Below, piece by piece: positions 1 through 8,282 of a DNA stretch of 30,817 nucleotides (the stretch's first letter is position 1; each line of letters opens with the position of its first letter). This DNA comes from Planctomycetota bacterium (GTDB lineage Bacteria; Planctomycetota; Phycisphaerae; WQYP01). A program made the translations under genes and the position numbers. Under the pieces are notes generated by a model. That model was not told the DNA's origin and made no database searches. It was given only the letters and a program-made list of their open reading frames with translations. Location: contig JAKBAC010000028.1 in the NCBI GenBank assembly GCA_021809365.1, positions 1 through 30,817 on the forward strand, written 5' to 3'.

Positions 1-1
1 G

Positions 2-189
2 AATCTCTGGAGCGCCTGGTCGGAAACGGCGGCGAACAAGGGGTCTCCGGGTGTCGATGGCACAAGCATCGCGCACTACGAACGCGATGTGGAATCGAAC
101 GTGGCGTATCTGTCGAAGTCGTTGCGGGAAAGGGGTGGCCACAAAAAAAGCCATTCTTCCGCGAGCATAATGCGATCATGCGTTTAGGT
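2..189 (+). pseudogene. Group II intron reverse transcriptase, N-terminal fragment
   Basis: Frame 2 is open from the window edge to a TAG at 187-189. Its first 40 or so residues match the start of group II intron reverse transcriptase/maturases (RT0 region): a Trp-rich stretch, then ANKGSPGVDGTSI, then an acidic helix ending in LSKSLRER. In intact proteins this is followed by a basic turn and the RT1 core. Here the reading turns into unrelated residues after about position 126 and stops, so the RT, maturase and endonuclease domains are missing. The 5' end lies outside the window. No intron RNA domain V or VI is visible, so this is taken as a dead remnant. Confidence 0.68.
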
Positions 190-666
190 TTTGTCTTTTC
201 GCTTTTTACTGAAGAAGGTTTTCAGCAATTGGGCACAATCGTCGGAGAGGATATCCGGGGTCACTTCCAGCCGGTGATTCAATCTCGGATCATCGGCGAT
301 GCGAAATAGTGTCGTCACGGCACCGGCCTTTGGATCACGGCAGCCAAAAATGACACGGCGGATGCGGGCGTTGACCAGGGCACCGGCGCACATGGGGCAT
401 GGTTCGAGCGTGACATAAAGATCGCAATCGGTGAGTTGCCAGCGGTTTAATGCCGCGCCGGCCTGGCGCAGCGCGATAATTTCCGCATGGGCGGTGGGGT
501 CACGATCCGCTTCGCGTTGATTACCACCTGTGCCGACAATACGGGGGTGGCCGCCGACATCCTGCACGATCAGAGCACCTACGGGGATTTCATCACGGGC
601 GGCGGCGGCTTGTGCCAGTTCAATGGCGGCGCGCATAAATTGTTGGTCATGGGTGGTCATCATCAT
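184..666 (-). CDS. tadA: tRNA-specific adenosine deaminase TadA
   Basis: Predicted to deaminate adenosine 34 to inosine in the anticodon of tRNA-Arg(ACG), in the cytoplasm. The 160-aa product has the usual length and the full zinc deaminase signature: His60-Ala-Glu62 (zinc ligand and proton-shuttling Glu) and Pro-Cys90-Pro-Met-Cys93 (the other two ligands). The N-terminal IPVGALIV strand and the CRDPKAGAV segment after the PCPMC motif are typical of TadA rather than of free cytosine or guanine deaminases. Three ATG codons lie in a row at 666, 663 and 660 with only a weak ribosome binding site, so the start is uncertain by two codons. The C-terminus ends in a short basic tail (KKRKDK). The stop overlaps the reverse transcriptase scrap on the other strand. 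It is divergent from the operon starting at 931. Confidence 0.93.
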   Translation of the reverse strand: MMMTTHDQQFMRAAIELAQAAAARDEIPVGALIVQDVGGHPRIVGTGGNQREADRDPTAHAEIIALRQAGAALNRWQLTDCDLYVTLEPCPMCAGALVNARIRRVIFGCRDPKAGAVTTLFRIADDPRLNHRLEVTPDILSDDCAQLLKTFFSKKRKDKT

Positions 667-745
667 CTCATCACGGCCAGGTTGTGTCGGCTAATGTAAG
701 GCCGACGGATCGCGGTGGCAATATGTCAATACGTGGCATTTACGG

Positions 746-775
746 TTGATATTCTCCCCCATTCTGCCCTACACT
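746..775 (+). promoter_or_regulatory. Candidate sigma-70-type promoter of the 931-7277 operon
   Basis: TTGATA at 746-751 is followed after 18 bases by TACACT at 770-775. It lies in the tadA/HAD-phosphatase divergent region and points toward the operon. The match is moderate and rests on inspection only. Confidence 0.3.
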
Positions 776-798
776 ATAGACGGACTTTGGAAAGCACG

Positions 799-830
799 CG
801 ACCGAATGGGATTAAGTCCCGATGCGGTCG
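799..830 (+). other. Stem-loop in the 5' leader of the operon
   Basis: Outer arms CGACCG (799-804) and CGGTCG (825-830) enclose a second stem, GGGA/TCCC, around a five-base loop. The structure falls between the candidate promoter and the GTG start at 931, leaving a leader of about 150 nt. It matches no riboswitch class I recognise, and no U-tract follows it. Confidence 0.3.
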
Positions 831-930
831 GCACTTAAAGGCTGTTTTGGAATTGAAAGCCGCGCGGGCGTAAGTGGGTGGCGCGTACCCCGCGAATGAT
901 GCCGCTTTAACGAAAGAGGAACTGAATATC

Positions 931-1623
931 GTGAAGACCGTCATTTTGCCGGAACCGGAATCCATGCAGGTGTGGTTTGATTTTGATGGCACCATATCCA
1001 GGCAGGATGTGCTTGATGAGCTGGTGAGCCGATACGCACGTAATGAATCATGGAAACTCATTGAAGAGCGCTGGAAAGCGGGGTTAATCGGTTCGGAAGC
1101 GTGCTTGCGCGAAGAATTCGCACTGTTGGATATTTCCGATGATGAACTCCACTCTTTTGTGGACCAAATTGAAATTGATCCCGGTTTTATTCCGTTAATT
1201 GAATTGCTTCGCCAGAACCACGTTCCGTTCGCCATTCTCAGTGATGGCATTGAAAAAATTATCCGCGGGATTCTCGCTCGCCATGACGCGGGAAATATTG
1301 AAATTCGCGCCAACCGAATATCCCGGCGGAAACAACGGATTCAACTGGTATGCCCCCACCGCCAGGATCATTGCTTATCCGCGGCGGCACATTGTAAATG
1401 CTACAGTGCCAGCTCCCTGCGGGTGGGCCGGCGAAAAACCGTTTATATCGGTGATGGCCGAAGCGATCTGTGCCCCGCGCGGCAGGCGGATATCGTTTTT
1501 GCCAAGGGCGTTCTGGCGGAGGAACTTTCGATGCGGCAGCGACCTTACATAGCATACTCCAGTTTGCATGAGATCACGGCGGTAATGAACCGGGCCTGGG
1601 CTTCGCGCGTTGCGGCAGTCTGA
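931..1623 (+). CDS. HAD-superfamily phosphatase, MtnX-like
   Basis: A 230-aa haloacid dehalogenase-type phosphatase resembling MtnX-like and phosphoserine-phosphatase-like enzymes. Motif I is Asp17-Phe-Asp19-Gly-Thr, with Asp17 the expected phosphoaspartate nucleophile. Motif II is the ILSDG strand near residue 100. Motif IV is Gly-Asp175-Gly-Arg-Ser-Asp179, followed by CPA and VFAKG, as in MtnX. The GTG at 931 is chosen because AAAGAGGA lies at 913-920; an ATG at 964 directly before the first motif strand is possible. Residues about 132-142 (1325-1357) read more sensibly in the next frame (GGNNGFNWYAP), with the main frame resuming at the PHRQ stretch, so two compensating single-base indels are suspected. 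The gene overlaps the upstream extension of the next ORF. The substrate is unknown; no other methionine-salvage gene is nearby, so that pathway is not claimed. Confidence 0.78.
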   Translation: MKTVILPEPESMQVWFDFDGTISRQDVLDELVSRYARNESWKLIEERWKAGLIGSEACLREEFALLDISDDELHSFVDQIEIDPGFIPLIELLRQNHVPFAILSDGIEKIIRGILARHDAGNIEIRANRISRRKQRIQLVCPHRQDHCLSAAAHCKCYSASSLRVGRRKTVYIGDGRSDLCPARQADIVFAKGVLAEELSMRQRPYIAYSSLHEITAVMNRAWASRVAAV

Positions 1624-1654
1624 TAAACTCAATGACGATTGGATCGCGAACGTT

Positions 1655-2980
1655 ATGTCCGGAACAACTGAATCATTGCCCCAGTCACCGCACCTTGAGT
1701 TGGACGGGCGGACGCTCGAAAATGTGCAAAACGCATTGGAATGTTCCCGACCACACACTGAAAATCTGCTGGCACAAATGCTCCAAATTAAATCGCCGAG
1801 CGGCCAAGAACGCGCCATGGTGGAATTTCTCGCCGCATGGGCGAAAGAGCAGGGCTTTGTAACAGACCAATTTGAATTATCCGAAATCCAAATGCAAACG
1901 TATCCGCACGCGGCGATGCCCCATATTCCATTGGCCGGAAGACCAACGCTGGTCATACGCTTTCCGGGCAGGGGAGTTGGCGGTGATTTAATGTTTAACG
2001 CGCACAGCGATGTCATTGCCCCAGGGGATGCGGCCGGATGGAAATTCGGCCCATGGTCCGGACATATCAGCGATGGCCGCATTTATGGGCGTGGAGCCTG
2101 TGATGTCAAAGGCCCCTTGGCCAGTGCTCTGGCGGCGCTCCTGGCTTTGAAGAAAGTATACCCCTCCGGTTTACCGGGTGATGTGATGGTGGAAATAATT
2201 CCCGGCGAAGAAGATTGCGTCGGGTTGGGGACACTGACAAGTTATCTGCGCGGTTATCACCCGAAGGGACTTATTGTGCTGGAGCCGACGGAAGGACTGC
2301 CGCGGCCGGCGTCGCGTGGTGGCGCGCGATTCACCATGAAGGTGCGCGGCAAGGCGGTACATGGAACAGTCAAATGGCTGGGGAAGGACGCCATTATCGC
2401 ATTACGGGAGGTTCTGCAAAATCTGGAAATCATGGAAGTGGAATTTGCGGGGGTGGATTCCAACCCGCTTTTTGCGTGCTATCCGATCATGCGCCCCATT
2501 ACCGTGGATCGGATCGAAGGGGCTAATTGGCAAGGCGCGACCTGTGATCTGGCAAGCTGTCAGGGGTATCTGGAACTTCTGCCCGCGGACAAGCCGGCGG
2601 TCTGGAAAAAACGATTTCAAAATCGGCTGACGGAATTGCATCAGCAGGGCAGGGGCCGCGATTGCGCGTTGGAGATTGAATTCTCGGAAGAATATGGTGG
2701 GCACGAAATTTCCCCCGACCACCCATTGGCACATGCAGCGCTGCGGGCCATGCAATCCGCGGGCCTGGCAGCCAATTTGCCGCCATGGGCGGGCTTCAAT
2801 GCGGGTTGTGAGGCGAATTTACGCTGGGGCATTGACCAAACGCCTACGTTGGTATGGGGCCCCGGCAGTTTGAAGCAGGCGCATGGCGTGGATGAATTCG
2901 TGGAACTTAAGACTGTGCATGAAACGGCGCTGGCTTTTGCGCTGTGTGCAATACATTGGACCACTTTACCGGTAAGATAA
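1655..2980 (+). CDS. M20-family amidohydrolase (ArgE/DapE/carboxypeptidase type)
   Basis: A 441-aa metal-dependent amidase that should remove an acyl or aminoacyl group through a two-metal centre. Ligands expected for M20 are visible in order: His117-Ser-Asp119, the bridging Asp150 (GACDVKGP), the catalytic pair Glu185-Glu186 (PGEED), Glu210 (LEPTEG) and His410 (KQAHGVDEF). The insert from about residue 220 to 330 fits the usual dimerisation domain and contains a VHGTVKW stretch. The ATG at 1655 is preferred over the TTG at 1610, which lies inside the upstream gene, although its ribosome binding site is weak. The next gene starts four bases after this stop, so the two are probably translationally coupled. 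The substrate cannot be read from sequence; by context it may deacylate an intermediate or product of the operon. Confidence 0.85.
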   Translation: MSGTTESLPQSPHLELDGRTLENVQNALECSRPHTENLLAQMLQIKSPSGQERAMVEFLAAWAKEQGFVTDQFELSEIQMQTYPHAAMPHIPLAGRPTLVIRFPGRGVGGDLMFNAHSDVIAPGDAAGWKFGPWSGHISDGRIYGRGACDVKGPLASALAALLALKKVYPSGLPGDVMVEIIPGEEDCVGLGTLTSYLRGYHPKGLIVLEPTEGLPRPASRGGARFTMKVRGKAVHGTVKWLGKDAIIALREVLQNLEIMEVEFAGVDSNPLFACYPIMRPITVDRIEGANWQGATCDLASCQGYLELLPADKPAVWKKRFQNRLTELHQQGRGRDCALEIEFSEEYGGHEISPDHPLAHAALRAMQSAGLAANLPPWAGFNAGCEANLRWGIDQTPTLVWGPGSLKQAHGVDEFVELKTVHETALAFALCAIHWTTLPVR

Positions 2981-2984
2981 CAGC

Positions 2985-4340
2985 ATGACACAAGCACTAG
3001 AGCATCAACTTGGATTGCCCGACATTCACGCCACTGAAAAATCCCGGGAGTGGTTTACCCGTGCCAAGCAGGTACTGGCCGGTGGAATCAGCAGCTCCGC
3101 CCGCACGTCGACCACCGGCCCGCTACCATATCCGCTATATATTGCGCGCGGTGCGGGGTCGCATGTATGGGATGTCGATGGCCACGAATTTGTGGATTAT
3201 CTGCTTAGTTATGGCGCGGCGCTTTTGGGCCACGCCGACTCCGGGCTGGTAACTTCGGTGCAGCGGCAGTTGAGCCGGGGCACGATGTTCGGGACGTGCA
3301 ACACGGTGGAAGTGGAGCTGGCGGAGCAGATTTGCGCCATGGTGCCGGGCGCGGAATTAGTGCGTTATGCCAGTTCCGGATCGGAAGCCGTCAGTGGAGC
3401 GATTCGGGCCGCACGCGGGGTGACGGGGCGCAATGGGATTCTGAAATTTGAGGGGCACTATCACGGCTGGGTGGATGTTCTGGCCATCAGCAACCGTCCA
3501 ACGGCAAGCGAGGCGGGGGCGCTGGAGCATCCCAACAGCAGTCCGCATTCCCGTGGCATTCCCGCGGGTGTCAGTGAGGATGTGGTGATTGCTCCATGGA
3601 ATCACAAGGAGATCATCGAGCACTTATTGAATCAGCATGGCCATAAGTTGGCCGCGATGATCCTTGAGCCTGTTGTGGCCAATAATGCCTGCATCATGCC
3701 GGAGGATGGGCTGTTGCCATGGCTGCGTGAGCAGTGCGACAAGCGCGGCATTTTGCTGATCTACGATGAAATTGTCACCGGCTTTCGGCTGGCCCGTGGC
3801 GGTGCGGCGAAATATTTTGGCGTGACGCCGGATTTAACTGTGTTCAGCAAAGCCATCGGCGGTGGATTTCCAATCAGCGCCTTTGCGGGGCGACGGGCGG
3901 TGATGGAACAGATTGGAGCCAATGTGGTCAAACATGGGGGGACCTACAACGGCAATCCGTTGTGTGCGGCCGCGGCACTGTGTACACTTCGCAAAATAAA
4001 TGAAGCCGGAACGCTGGAGGCCATTCATGCCCATGGCCAGGCATGTATGGAAGCGATCCGCCGCGCGGCATACGATGCCAAGGTGCCATGCGTGGTGCAG
4101 GGTGTCGGAAGCATGTTTCAGGTGATTTTCAATAGTGATGGAAAACCGCTGAAACACTACCGCGATCTCTGGCGTGTCAACACGCAGCGCTATGCGGAAT
4201 TCCGGCAGGCGCTGCTCATGCGGGGGGTGCATGTGAACAGTTCCGGATCGGCGTGCTGGTTTGTCAGCGCGGCCCATACGGCGGAAGATATGGAATATAC
4301 TGTGCGCGCAATTGGTCAGGCCATGAACGCCGTGCGTTAA
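2985..4340 (+). CDS. Class III aminotransferase, glutamate-1-semialdehyde aminomutase-like
   Basis: A 451-aa PLP-dependent fold type I enzyme. It resembles glutamate-1-semialdehyde 2,1-aminomutase (HemL): AKQVLAGGISSSAR near the N-terminus, YASSGSEA for phosphate binding, FEGHYHGW, the LIYDEIVTGFR strand with the PLP-nitrogen Asp, and the Schiff-base lysine Lys289 in FSKAIGGGFP. The GTYNGNPL stretch follows. True HemL proteins are about 430 aa. The longer form and placement beside an adenylate-forming ligase, an SGNH hydrolase and small transporters point to a HemL paralogue acting in specialised metabolism, but this is inference. It begins four bases after the M20 gene and is followed by 25 bases before the ligase. 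Confidence 0.85.
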   Translation: MTQALEHQLGLPDIHATEKSREWFTRAKQVLAGGISSSARTSTTGPLPYPLYIARGAGSHVWDVDGHEFVDYLLSYGAALLGHADSGLVTSVQRQLSRGTMFGTCNTVEVELAEQICAMVPGAELVRYASSGSEAVSGAIRAARGVTGRNGILKFEGHYHGWVDVLAISNRPTASEAGALEHPNSSPHSRGIPAGVSEDVVIAPWNHKEIIEHLLNQHGHKLAAMILEPVVANNACIMPEDGLLPWLREQCDKRGILLIYDEIVTGFRLARGGAAKYFGVTPDLTVFSKAIGGGFPISAFAGRRAVMEQIGANVVKHGGTYNGNPLCAAAALCTLRKINEAGTLEAIHAHGQACMEAIRRAAYDAKVPCVVQGVGSMFQVIFNSDGKPLKHYRDLWRVNTQRYAEFRQALLMRGVHVNSSGSACWFVSAAHTAEDMEYTVRAIGQAMNAVR

Positions 4341-4365
4341 TTCAAAGCCATCGCGGCCATGTTTT

Positions 4366-5763
4366 ATGACGCGCATTACAAGGATGAGAATACAATTGAA
4401 TCCAGTTGATTTTGTAGCAGACCAGCTTAGCCCCGCCATGGTGGCTCGCCTCTATCAGGCCTTGCCGCAATGGGCGATTACCCGGCTGCGGACCCAGCGC
4501 TTCCGGAGAACGGTGCGGTATGTTGGTCGCTACAGTCCCTTTTATCGCAAAGCGTTTCACGACCGCGGCATTGATCCGCGAATGGTGCAAGCACCGGCGG
4601 ATCTTGGGGATTTTTATACGATGCCCGAAGACGTTGTGGCCGATCCCAAAGCGTTTATTTGCCGCCCGCCCAATATCGTTTTTGAATCCTCCGGCACCAG
4701 CGGCAAAAACAAGCAGATTTATTATGATCGCCGGGAATTGGCGCAAATAAGCCAGATCGACGCGGCGGGACTGCGGCTGATGGGGGTGGAGCAAACGGAT
4801 CGTGTCGCCAACGCGTTTGATTTCTCGATGTGGATTCCAGGAATGCTCGTACACAACGCCCTGATGGCGGCCAACACCTTCAGCATGGCGTTTGGGAAGG
4901 TTGATCCCCTGGAAGTCTATCGTCGGCTGGAGCAATATCAGTTCAACGTGATTATGGGAGAACCTACCTGGCTGATTCGCCTGACCGAACTGGCCGAAGC
5001 GCATGGCAGCGTGCCGCTGAAACTCCTGATCGGCGGAGCGGAAGAGATGCCGCGCGAAGCCATCGGCTGGATGAACCGCGTCTGGCAGGGCGCCAAAGTG
5101 CGCATGTGCTACGGCAGTGTGGAACTCGGCAGCGGCCTGGGTTATCAACCATGCGATCAGCCGGATATCTATCACATTGATGACACTGATTTTTATCCTG
5201 AAATCATCGAACCCGATGGCAACGGTCTGGGTGAACTGGTTTTCACGACATTGCGGCGAACGGTCATGCCGCTGCTGCGATATCGTACACGGGATGTGAC
5301 GCGGCTGATTCCGGAGCAATGCCCCTGCGGCCTGCGCGGGTTGCGCATGAGCCGCCTGCGGGGCCGCCGGGATGAATTGATCGTCGCCAGCGGCGGGAAT
5401 TTATACCCGCTGATGTTTGAAAATATTCTGCGGCCCGTGCCCGGATTAACGCATGACTGGCAGGTGATCTTCAAGCTGGAATCATTGCGTGAAATCATGG
5501 AAATCCATCTGGAATCCACGCGCACGGATAACGATATTCTGCAGCGTGAGATTCACCAGCAGATGCGCCGGCAATATCCTGACCTGATCAAGAATCTGGA
5601 CATCGGAATATTCGACCTGCGCATTGTGCAACACCCGCCCGGCGCGCTACGCGCGGATCGCAAGCTCAAACGCATGGTGGATCACCGCTACGACCATGCG
5701 GCGGCACCCGCCTCCGTAGATCGGGCCGACGCGGCCAGCAGGGAGGCCGCTCATGCCGGATAA
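4366..5763 (+). CDS. PaaK/CapK-like adenylate-forming ligase
   Basis: A 465-aa protein of the ANL superfamily, closest in appearance to phenylacetate-CoA ligase and CapK-type proteins. The phosphate-binding loop is SSGTSGK (residues 108-114). Arg305-Tyr-Arg-Thr-Arg-Asp310 matches the conserved RTRD block of PaaK, and a CPCGLRG segment follows. The C-terminal domain ends in RADRKLKR, where Lys433 or Lys435 would be the adenylation lysine. It should activate a carboxylic acid as an acyl-adenylate and pass it to CoA or an amine. The acid cannot be named. The start is uncertain: ATG at 4366 is used, with ATG at 4384 in the same frame. The last 11 bases overlap the start of the SGNH gene. Confidence 0.8.
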   Translation: MTRITRMRIQLNPVDFVADQLSPAMVARLYQALPQWAITRLRTQRFRRTVRYVGRYSPFYRKAFHDRGIDPRMVQAPADLGDFYTMPEDVVADPKAFICRPPNIVFESSGTSGKNKQIYYDRRELAQISQIDAAGLRLMGVEQTDRVANAFDFSMWIPGMLVHNALMAANTFSMAFGKVDPLEVYRRLEQYQFNVIMGEPTWLIRLTELAEAHGSVPLKLLIGGAEEMPREAIGWMNRVWQGAKVRMCYGSVELGSGLGYQPCDQPDIYHIDDTDFYPEIIEPDGNGLGELVFTTLRRTVMPLLRYRTRDVTRLIPEQCPCGLRGLRMSRLRGRRDELIVASGGNLYPLMFENILRPVPGLTHDWQVIFKLESLREIMEIHLESTRTDNDILQREIHQQMRRQYPDLIKNLDIGIFDLRIVQHPPGALRADRKLKRMVDHRYDHAAAPASVDRADAASREAAHAG

Positions 5764-6487
5764 ATCGCATCCGACGTTATTGGTGGTGGGGGACAGCATC
5801 AGCCTGGGAATATCTGAAATTCGCGGCACTGAGGTTACCGGTAACGTGCGCCGCAGCTACCTTGATATTCTTCGTGCGGAATTTCCGCAAATCCATTTCG
5901 TGGTTGATGCGGATATTCATCGCACCACCGCGGACGCGCTGGATCTGATGGATTCCCTGCTGCACCGGCACCGGCCAGATGTGGTGCTGCTGATGCTGGG
6001 GGGGAATGATGCGGATTTGCTGTGGAAACGGTTTGTTGTCAGCAACGGGAAGATCGTACAGAACCGTATTCGTGTGGATCGATACGCCGCCAACCTCACG
6101 CGGTTGGCGCAGAAAGTGCTGGCCGGGGGCGCTCGTCTGATCCTCACCGATATGCCCAATCACTCCCTGGAGATTCGCGGAAAATACCTGTCCGGTTTAA
6201 GCGGCAAGGATGTCAGTGCCATGATTCAGGCGCATGGTGGTCAGCCGGTGTCGGATCGGGAACTGGAACTCTATCGCGTTGCCGCCGCGCAGGTGGCCGC
6301 GGAGCAGCAATGTCCGTTTGTCCGGTATGGCACCGCCCTGAGCCATGTGCCGCTTGAAAGCGTATCCGGGCCTGATGGCGTGCATCCCAATGATCATGCC
6401 CATGAAATCATCGCCCGGGAATTAAGCCCGGCCATACAATCGGCTTTGGACCATTTCCGCGCTCTAGAGATTGGATCAAAAGCGTGA
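5753..6487 (+). CDS. SGNH/GDSL hydrolase
   Basis: A 244-aa esterase or acyl hydrolase of the SGNH fold. Block I is VVGDSISLG with nucleophile Ser15. Block III is LGGND with oxyanion Asn85. Block V is DGVHPNDHAH with catalytic Asp208 and His211. No signal peptide is visible, so it is probably cytoplasmic. GGGAGG-type pairing (5741-5746) stands a few bases before the ATG at 5753. The gene overlaps the ligase by 11 bases and its TGA overlaps the next start (GTGA), which is strong evidence for one transcript. In this setting it could cleave an ester formed downstream of the ligase. Confidence 0.85.
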   Translation: MPDKSHPTLLVVGDSISLGISEIRGTEVTGNVRRSYLDILRAEFPQIHFVVDADIHRTTADALDLMDSLLHRHRPDVVLLMLGGNDADLLWKRFVVSNGKIVQNRIRVDRYAANLTRLAQKVLAGGARLILTDMPNHSLEIRGKYLSGLSGKDVSAMIQAHGGQPVSDRELELYRVAAAQVAAEQQCPFVRYGTALSHVPLESVSGPDGVHPNDHAHEIIARELSPAIQSALDHFRALEIGSKA

Positions 6488-6918
6488 TCATGCGGACAAT
6501 AAAGCATCGCCGATTCCTGCTGTGGATAGGGCTGTTTCTGGCCATTTCCCTGGACACCAGCGTGCAACTCTGCTGGCGGGCTTCGGTGCCGCAGCATGGT
6601 GGCATGGTTCATGCCCTGGATACAACGCTTGTTAAGCCGTTATTTCTTTTGAGCCTGCTGCTGCATGTCTGGCAGTTGTTCAACTGGATGATGGTGTTGG
6701 CCCTCGCGGATCTGAGTTTCGTTCAGCCCATTACCGCATTGAGCTACATTGCCGTGGCGATCAGTTCACATTGGCTTTTTTCGGAAAATCTCAGCCCCGT
6801 GCAACTCTGCGGAATGGGAGTTGTGCTCGTGGGTGTTTATCTGGTCAGCCGAACCGCCACCGCCGCGCCGGCCATGGATATGCAAGTCCGACAGTCCGCA
6901 TCGGAGGCTGCGCCATGA
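6484..6918 (+). CDS. Small membrane protein, SMR/EamA-like, first of a pair
   Basis: A 144-aa hydrophobic protein with about four membrane helices: residues about 10-30, 50-70, 75-95 and 100-120. The pattern LADLSFVQPITALSYIAVAI and the closing helix GMGVVLVGVYLV resemble one half of a drug/metabolite transporter or a small multidrug resistance protein. It starts at GTG 6484 within the SGNH stop (ATG at 6490 is an alternative) and ends in an ATGA overlap with a second protein of the same kind. Paired SMR-like genes such as ArnE/ArnF or MdtI/MdtJ form heterodimers, and the arrangement suggests the same here. The last 20 or so residues form an Ala-rich soluble tail. Confidence 0.7.
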   Translation: MIMRTIKHRRFLLWIGLFLAISLDTSVQLCWRASVPQHGGMVHALDTTLVKPLFLLSLLLHVWQLFNWMMVLALADLSFVQPITALSYIAVAISSHWLFSENLSPVQLCGMGVVLVGVYLVSRTATAAPAMDMQVRQSASEAAP

Positions 6919-7277
6919 ACGTGTACTGGATGGGACTGTTGAGTTTCTGCGCCGCGGTGGTGCTGGAAACGCTGGGGCAGGTGACGATGAAAATCGGCAC
7001 GCGCAACATGCCCCACGGTGCCGGTTCCATCCTGCGGCGCATCGTGGGCAATCTTTGGGTTCAGGCCGCAATTGCATCATTTATGGCCGAATCCATTTTC
7101 TGGACATGGACGCTGCATCTTATGCCGCTGATCATCGCGTTTCCCATGGGTGCCATCTGTTTTGCCACGGTGGCACTATGTGCGGCGCATATTCTTAAAG
7201 AACAAATGAGCACACAACGCTGGATCGGAATCCTGCTGATACTTGTCGGTGTGGTCATGCTGGGCATGAAGACATAA
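6915..7277 (+). CDS. Small membrane protein, SMR/EamA-like, second of a pair
   Basis: A 120-aa protein with four helices: about residues 5-25, 42-62, 67-87 and 97-117. Features typical of SMR-type transporters are the Glu in the first helix (VVLETLGQVTMK, Glu19) and the closing WIGILLILVGVVMLG helix. ATG 6915 overlaps the previous TGA. It is the last gene of the operon; 111 bases separate it from the convergent TatD-like gene. With its partner it probably forms a heterodimeric exporter or flippase. The substrate is unknown, but the operon order suggests it carries the operon's product. Confidence 0.75.
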   Translation: MNVYWMGLLSFCAAVVLETLGQVTMKIGTRNMPHGAGSILRRIVGNLWVQAAIASFMAESIFWTWTLHLMPLIIAFPMGAICFATVALCAAHILKEQMSTQRWIGILLILVGVVMLGMKT

Positions 7278-7334
7278 TGTTCCAATATTCCATGGATATT
7301 TGATTGTGGTTTCCGCGCACGAGTGCCAAATTGC

Positions 7335-7358
7335 GCGGCGGCCCGCATGATGCGCCGC
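7335..7358. terminator. Weak hairpin between convergent genes
   Basis: GCGGCG (7335-7340) pairs with CGCCGC (7353-7358) in the 111-bp gap between the convergent 6915 and 8282 genes. A short T-run follows on the plus strand. The loop is long, so this is only a candidate terminator. Confidence 0.2.
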
Positions 7359-7388
7359 AGCACATTTTCCCGATTCAAAAGAGAAAGT

Positions 7389-8282
7389 TCACTTGCCTGC
7401 GGTGGGTTCCTGTTCCCGCGGCACAACCGTGATCGGACGGATTTTAAATTTTGGATTCTGGCCGAAAAATTCCGCCGGATTATTATGAAACAACCGCAAC
7501 AACGTGGACCGGTCATGCCCGCGCCGCTGTGCTTCGAGCATGGTGCGATGCGTATTGAATGGATCACTGACGCCCCAATCCGCCGCGGCGTTCACACACA
7601 ATCGTTCCGCCCCGTAGGTTTCAATCATATCAACCGCCCGGGCGGGGGTAGCCTTGCTGATCGGATATATTGTCATACCCGCCCAATATCCCGCATCTTT
7701 AACCAGGCCGATGGTGTGTTCTTCAACGTGATCAATGAGCACGCGCGCTGGATCAATGGCCGATCCGAAATCATGCAGCATCTCCAGAATCATGCGCGTG
7801 CCTTTGAGTTTATCCTCAAGGTGCGGCGTGTGAATAAGAATCAGAGAATGCCTGGGCGGCTTGGAGTGATTTCCACCGCTCGTGTCAGTCCGCGCGGCAT
7901 CAATGGCCATCCGCACATGCTCCTGAAATACCCGGGCTTCATTGGGCGTATTTTTATTCAGGCCGATCTCGCCAATTCCCAACACGCTTGGACATGCCAG
8001 AAATTTCGGAATTTCCGCCAGCACTTCGCGGGCTTTTCCCATATCTTCCGCTTCCTTGGGATTCAGGCATATCCAGGCATAATGCTCAATACCGAATTGC
8101 GCTGCGCGCCGCGGTTCAAATTCGGTCAATTGCCGAAAGTAATCCATAAACCCCGCGGGAGAGCGATCAAACCCCGCCCAAAACGCCGGCTCACTGACCG
8201 CCACCACGCCCGACAGCGCCAGCATTTCGTAATCCGCGGTTGTGCGGGAAACCATGTGAATATGTGGATCAATGAGAAACAT
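7389..8282 (-). CDS. TatD-family metal-dependent hydrolase, EboB-like
   Basis: A 297-aa TIM-barrel hydrolase. The opening IDPHIHMVSRTTADYE, the EPAFW block and the AADWGVSDP block are those I associate with EboB, the TatD-like member of the ebo gene cluster. Probable metal ligands are His7, His9, Glu105 (GIGEIG), His151 (IHTPH), His185 (IDHVEEH) and Asp235 (AADWG). A loop around residues 131-144 (TDTSGGNHSKP) looks like an insertion. AGGAGG lies nine bases before the ATG. The other ebo genes (UbiA-type prenyltransferase, dehydroquinate-synthase-like, EboE-type barrel) are absent here. It follows a small gene by 25 bp and converges on the 931-7277 operon. Its substrate is unknown. Confidence 0.82.
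   Translation of the reverse strand: MFLIDPHIHMVSRTTADYEMLALSGVVAVSEPAFWAGFDRSPAGFMDYFRQLTEFEPRRAAQFGIEHYAWICLNPKEAEDMGKAREVLAEIPKFLACPSVLGIGEIGLNKNTPNEARVFQEHVRMAIDAARTDTSGGNHSKPPRHSLILIHTPHLEDKLKGTRMILEMLHDFGSAIDPARVLIDHVEEHTIGLVKDAGYWAGMTIYPISKATPARAVDMIETYGAERLCVNAAADWGVSDPFNTHRTMLEAQRRGHDRSTLLRLFHNNPAEFFGQNPKFKIRPITVVPREQEPTAGK

Noticed and set aside
725..760. Possible sigma-54 promoter (TGGCA near 735) given rpoN in the window
   Set aside because: The GC dinucleotide expected at the -12 position at the proper spacing is missing.
799..870. Possible SAM-type riboswitch before the MtnX-like gene
   Set aside because: The nested stems do not show the conserved core of SAM-I, SAM-II or S-MK elements, and no other methionine gene is near.
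774..1313. Long minus-strand ORF opposite the HAD phosphatase
   Set aside because: Serine- and arginine-rich shadow of the real gene, without recognisable domain or ribosome binding site.
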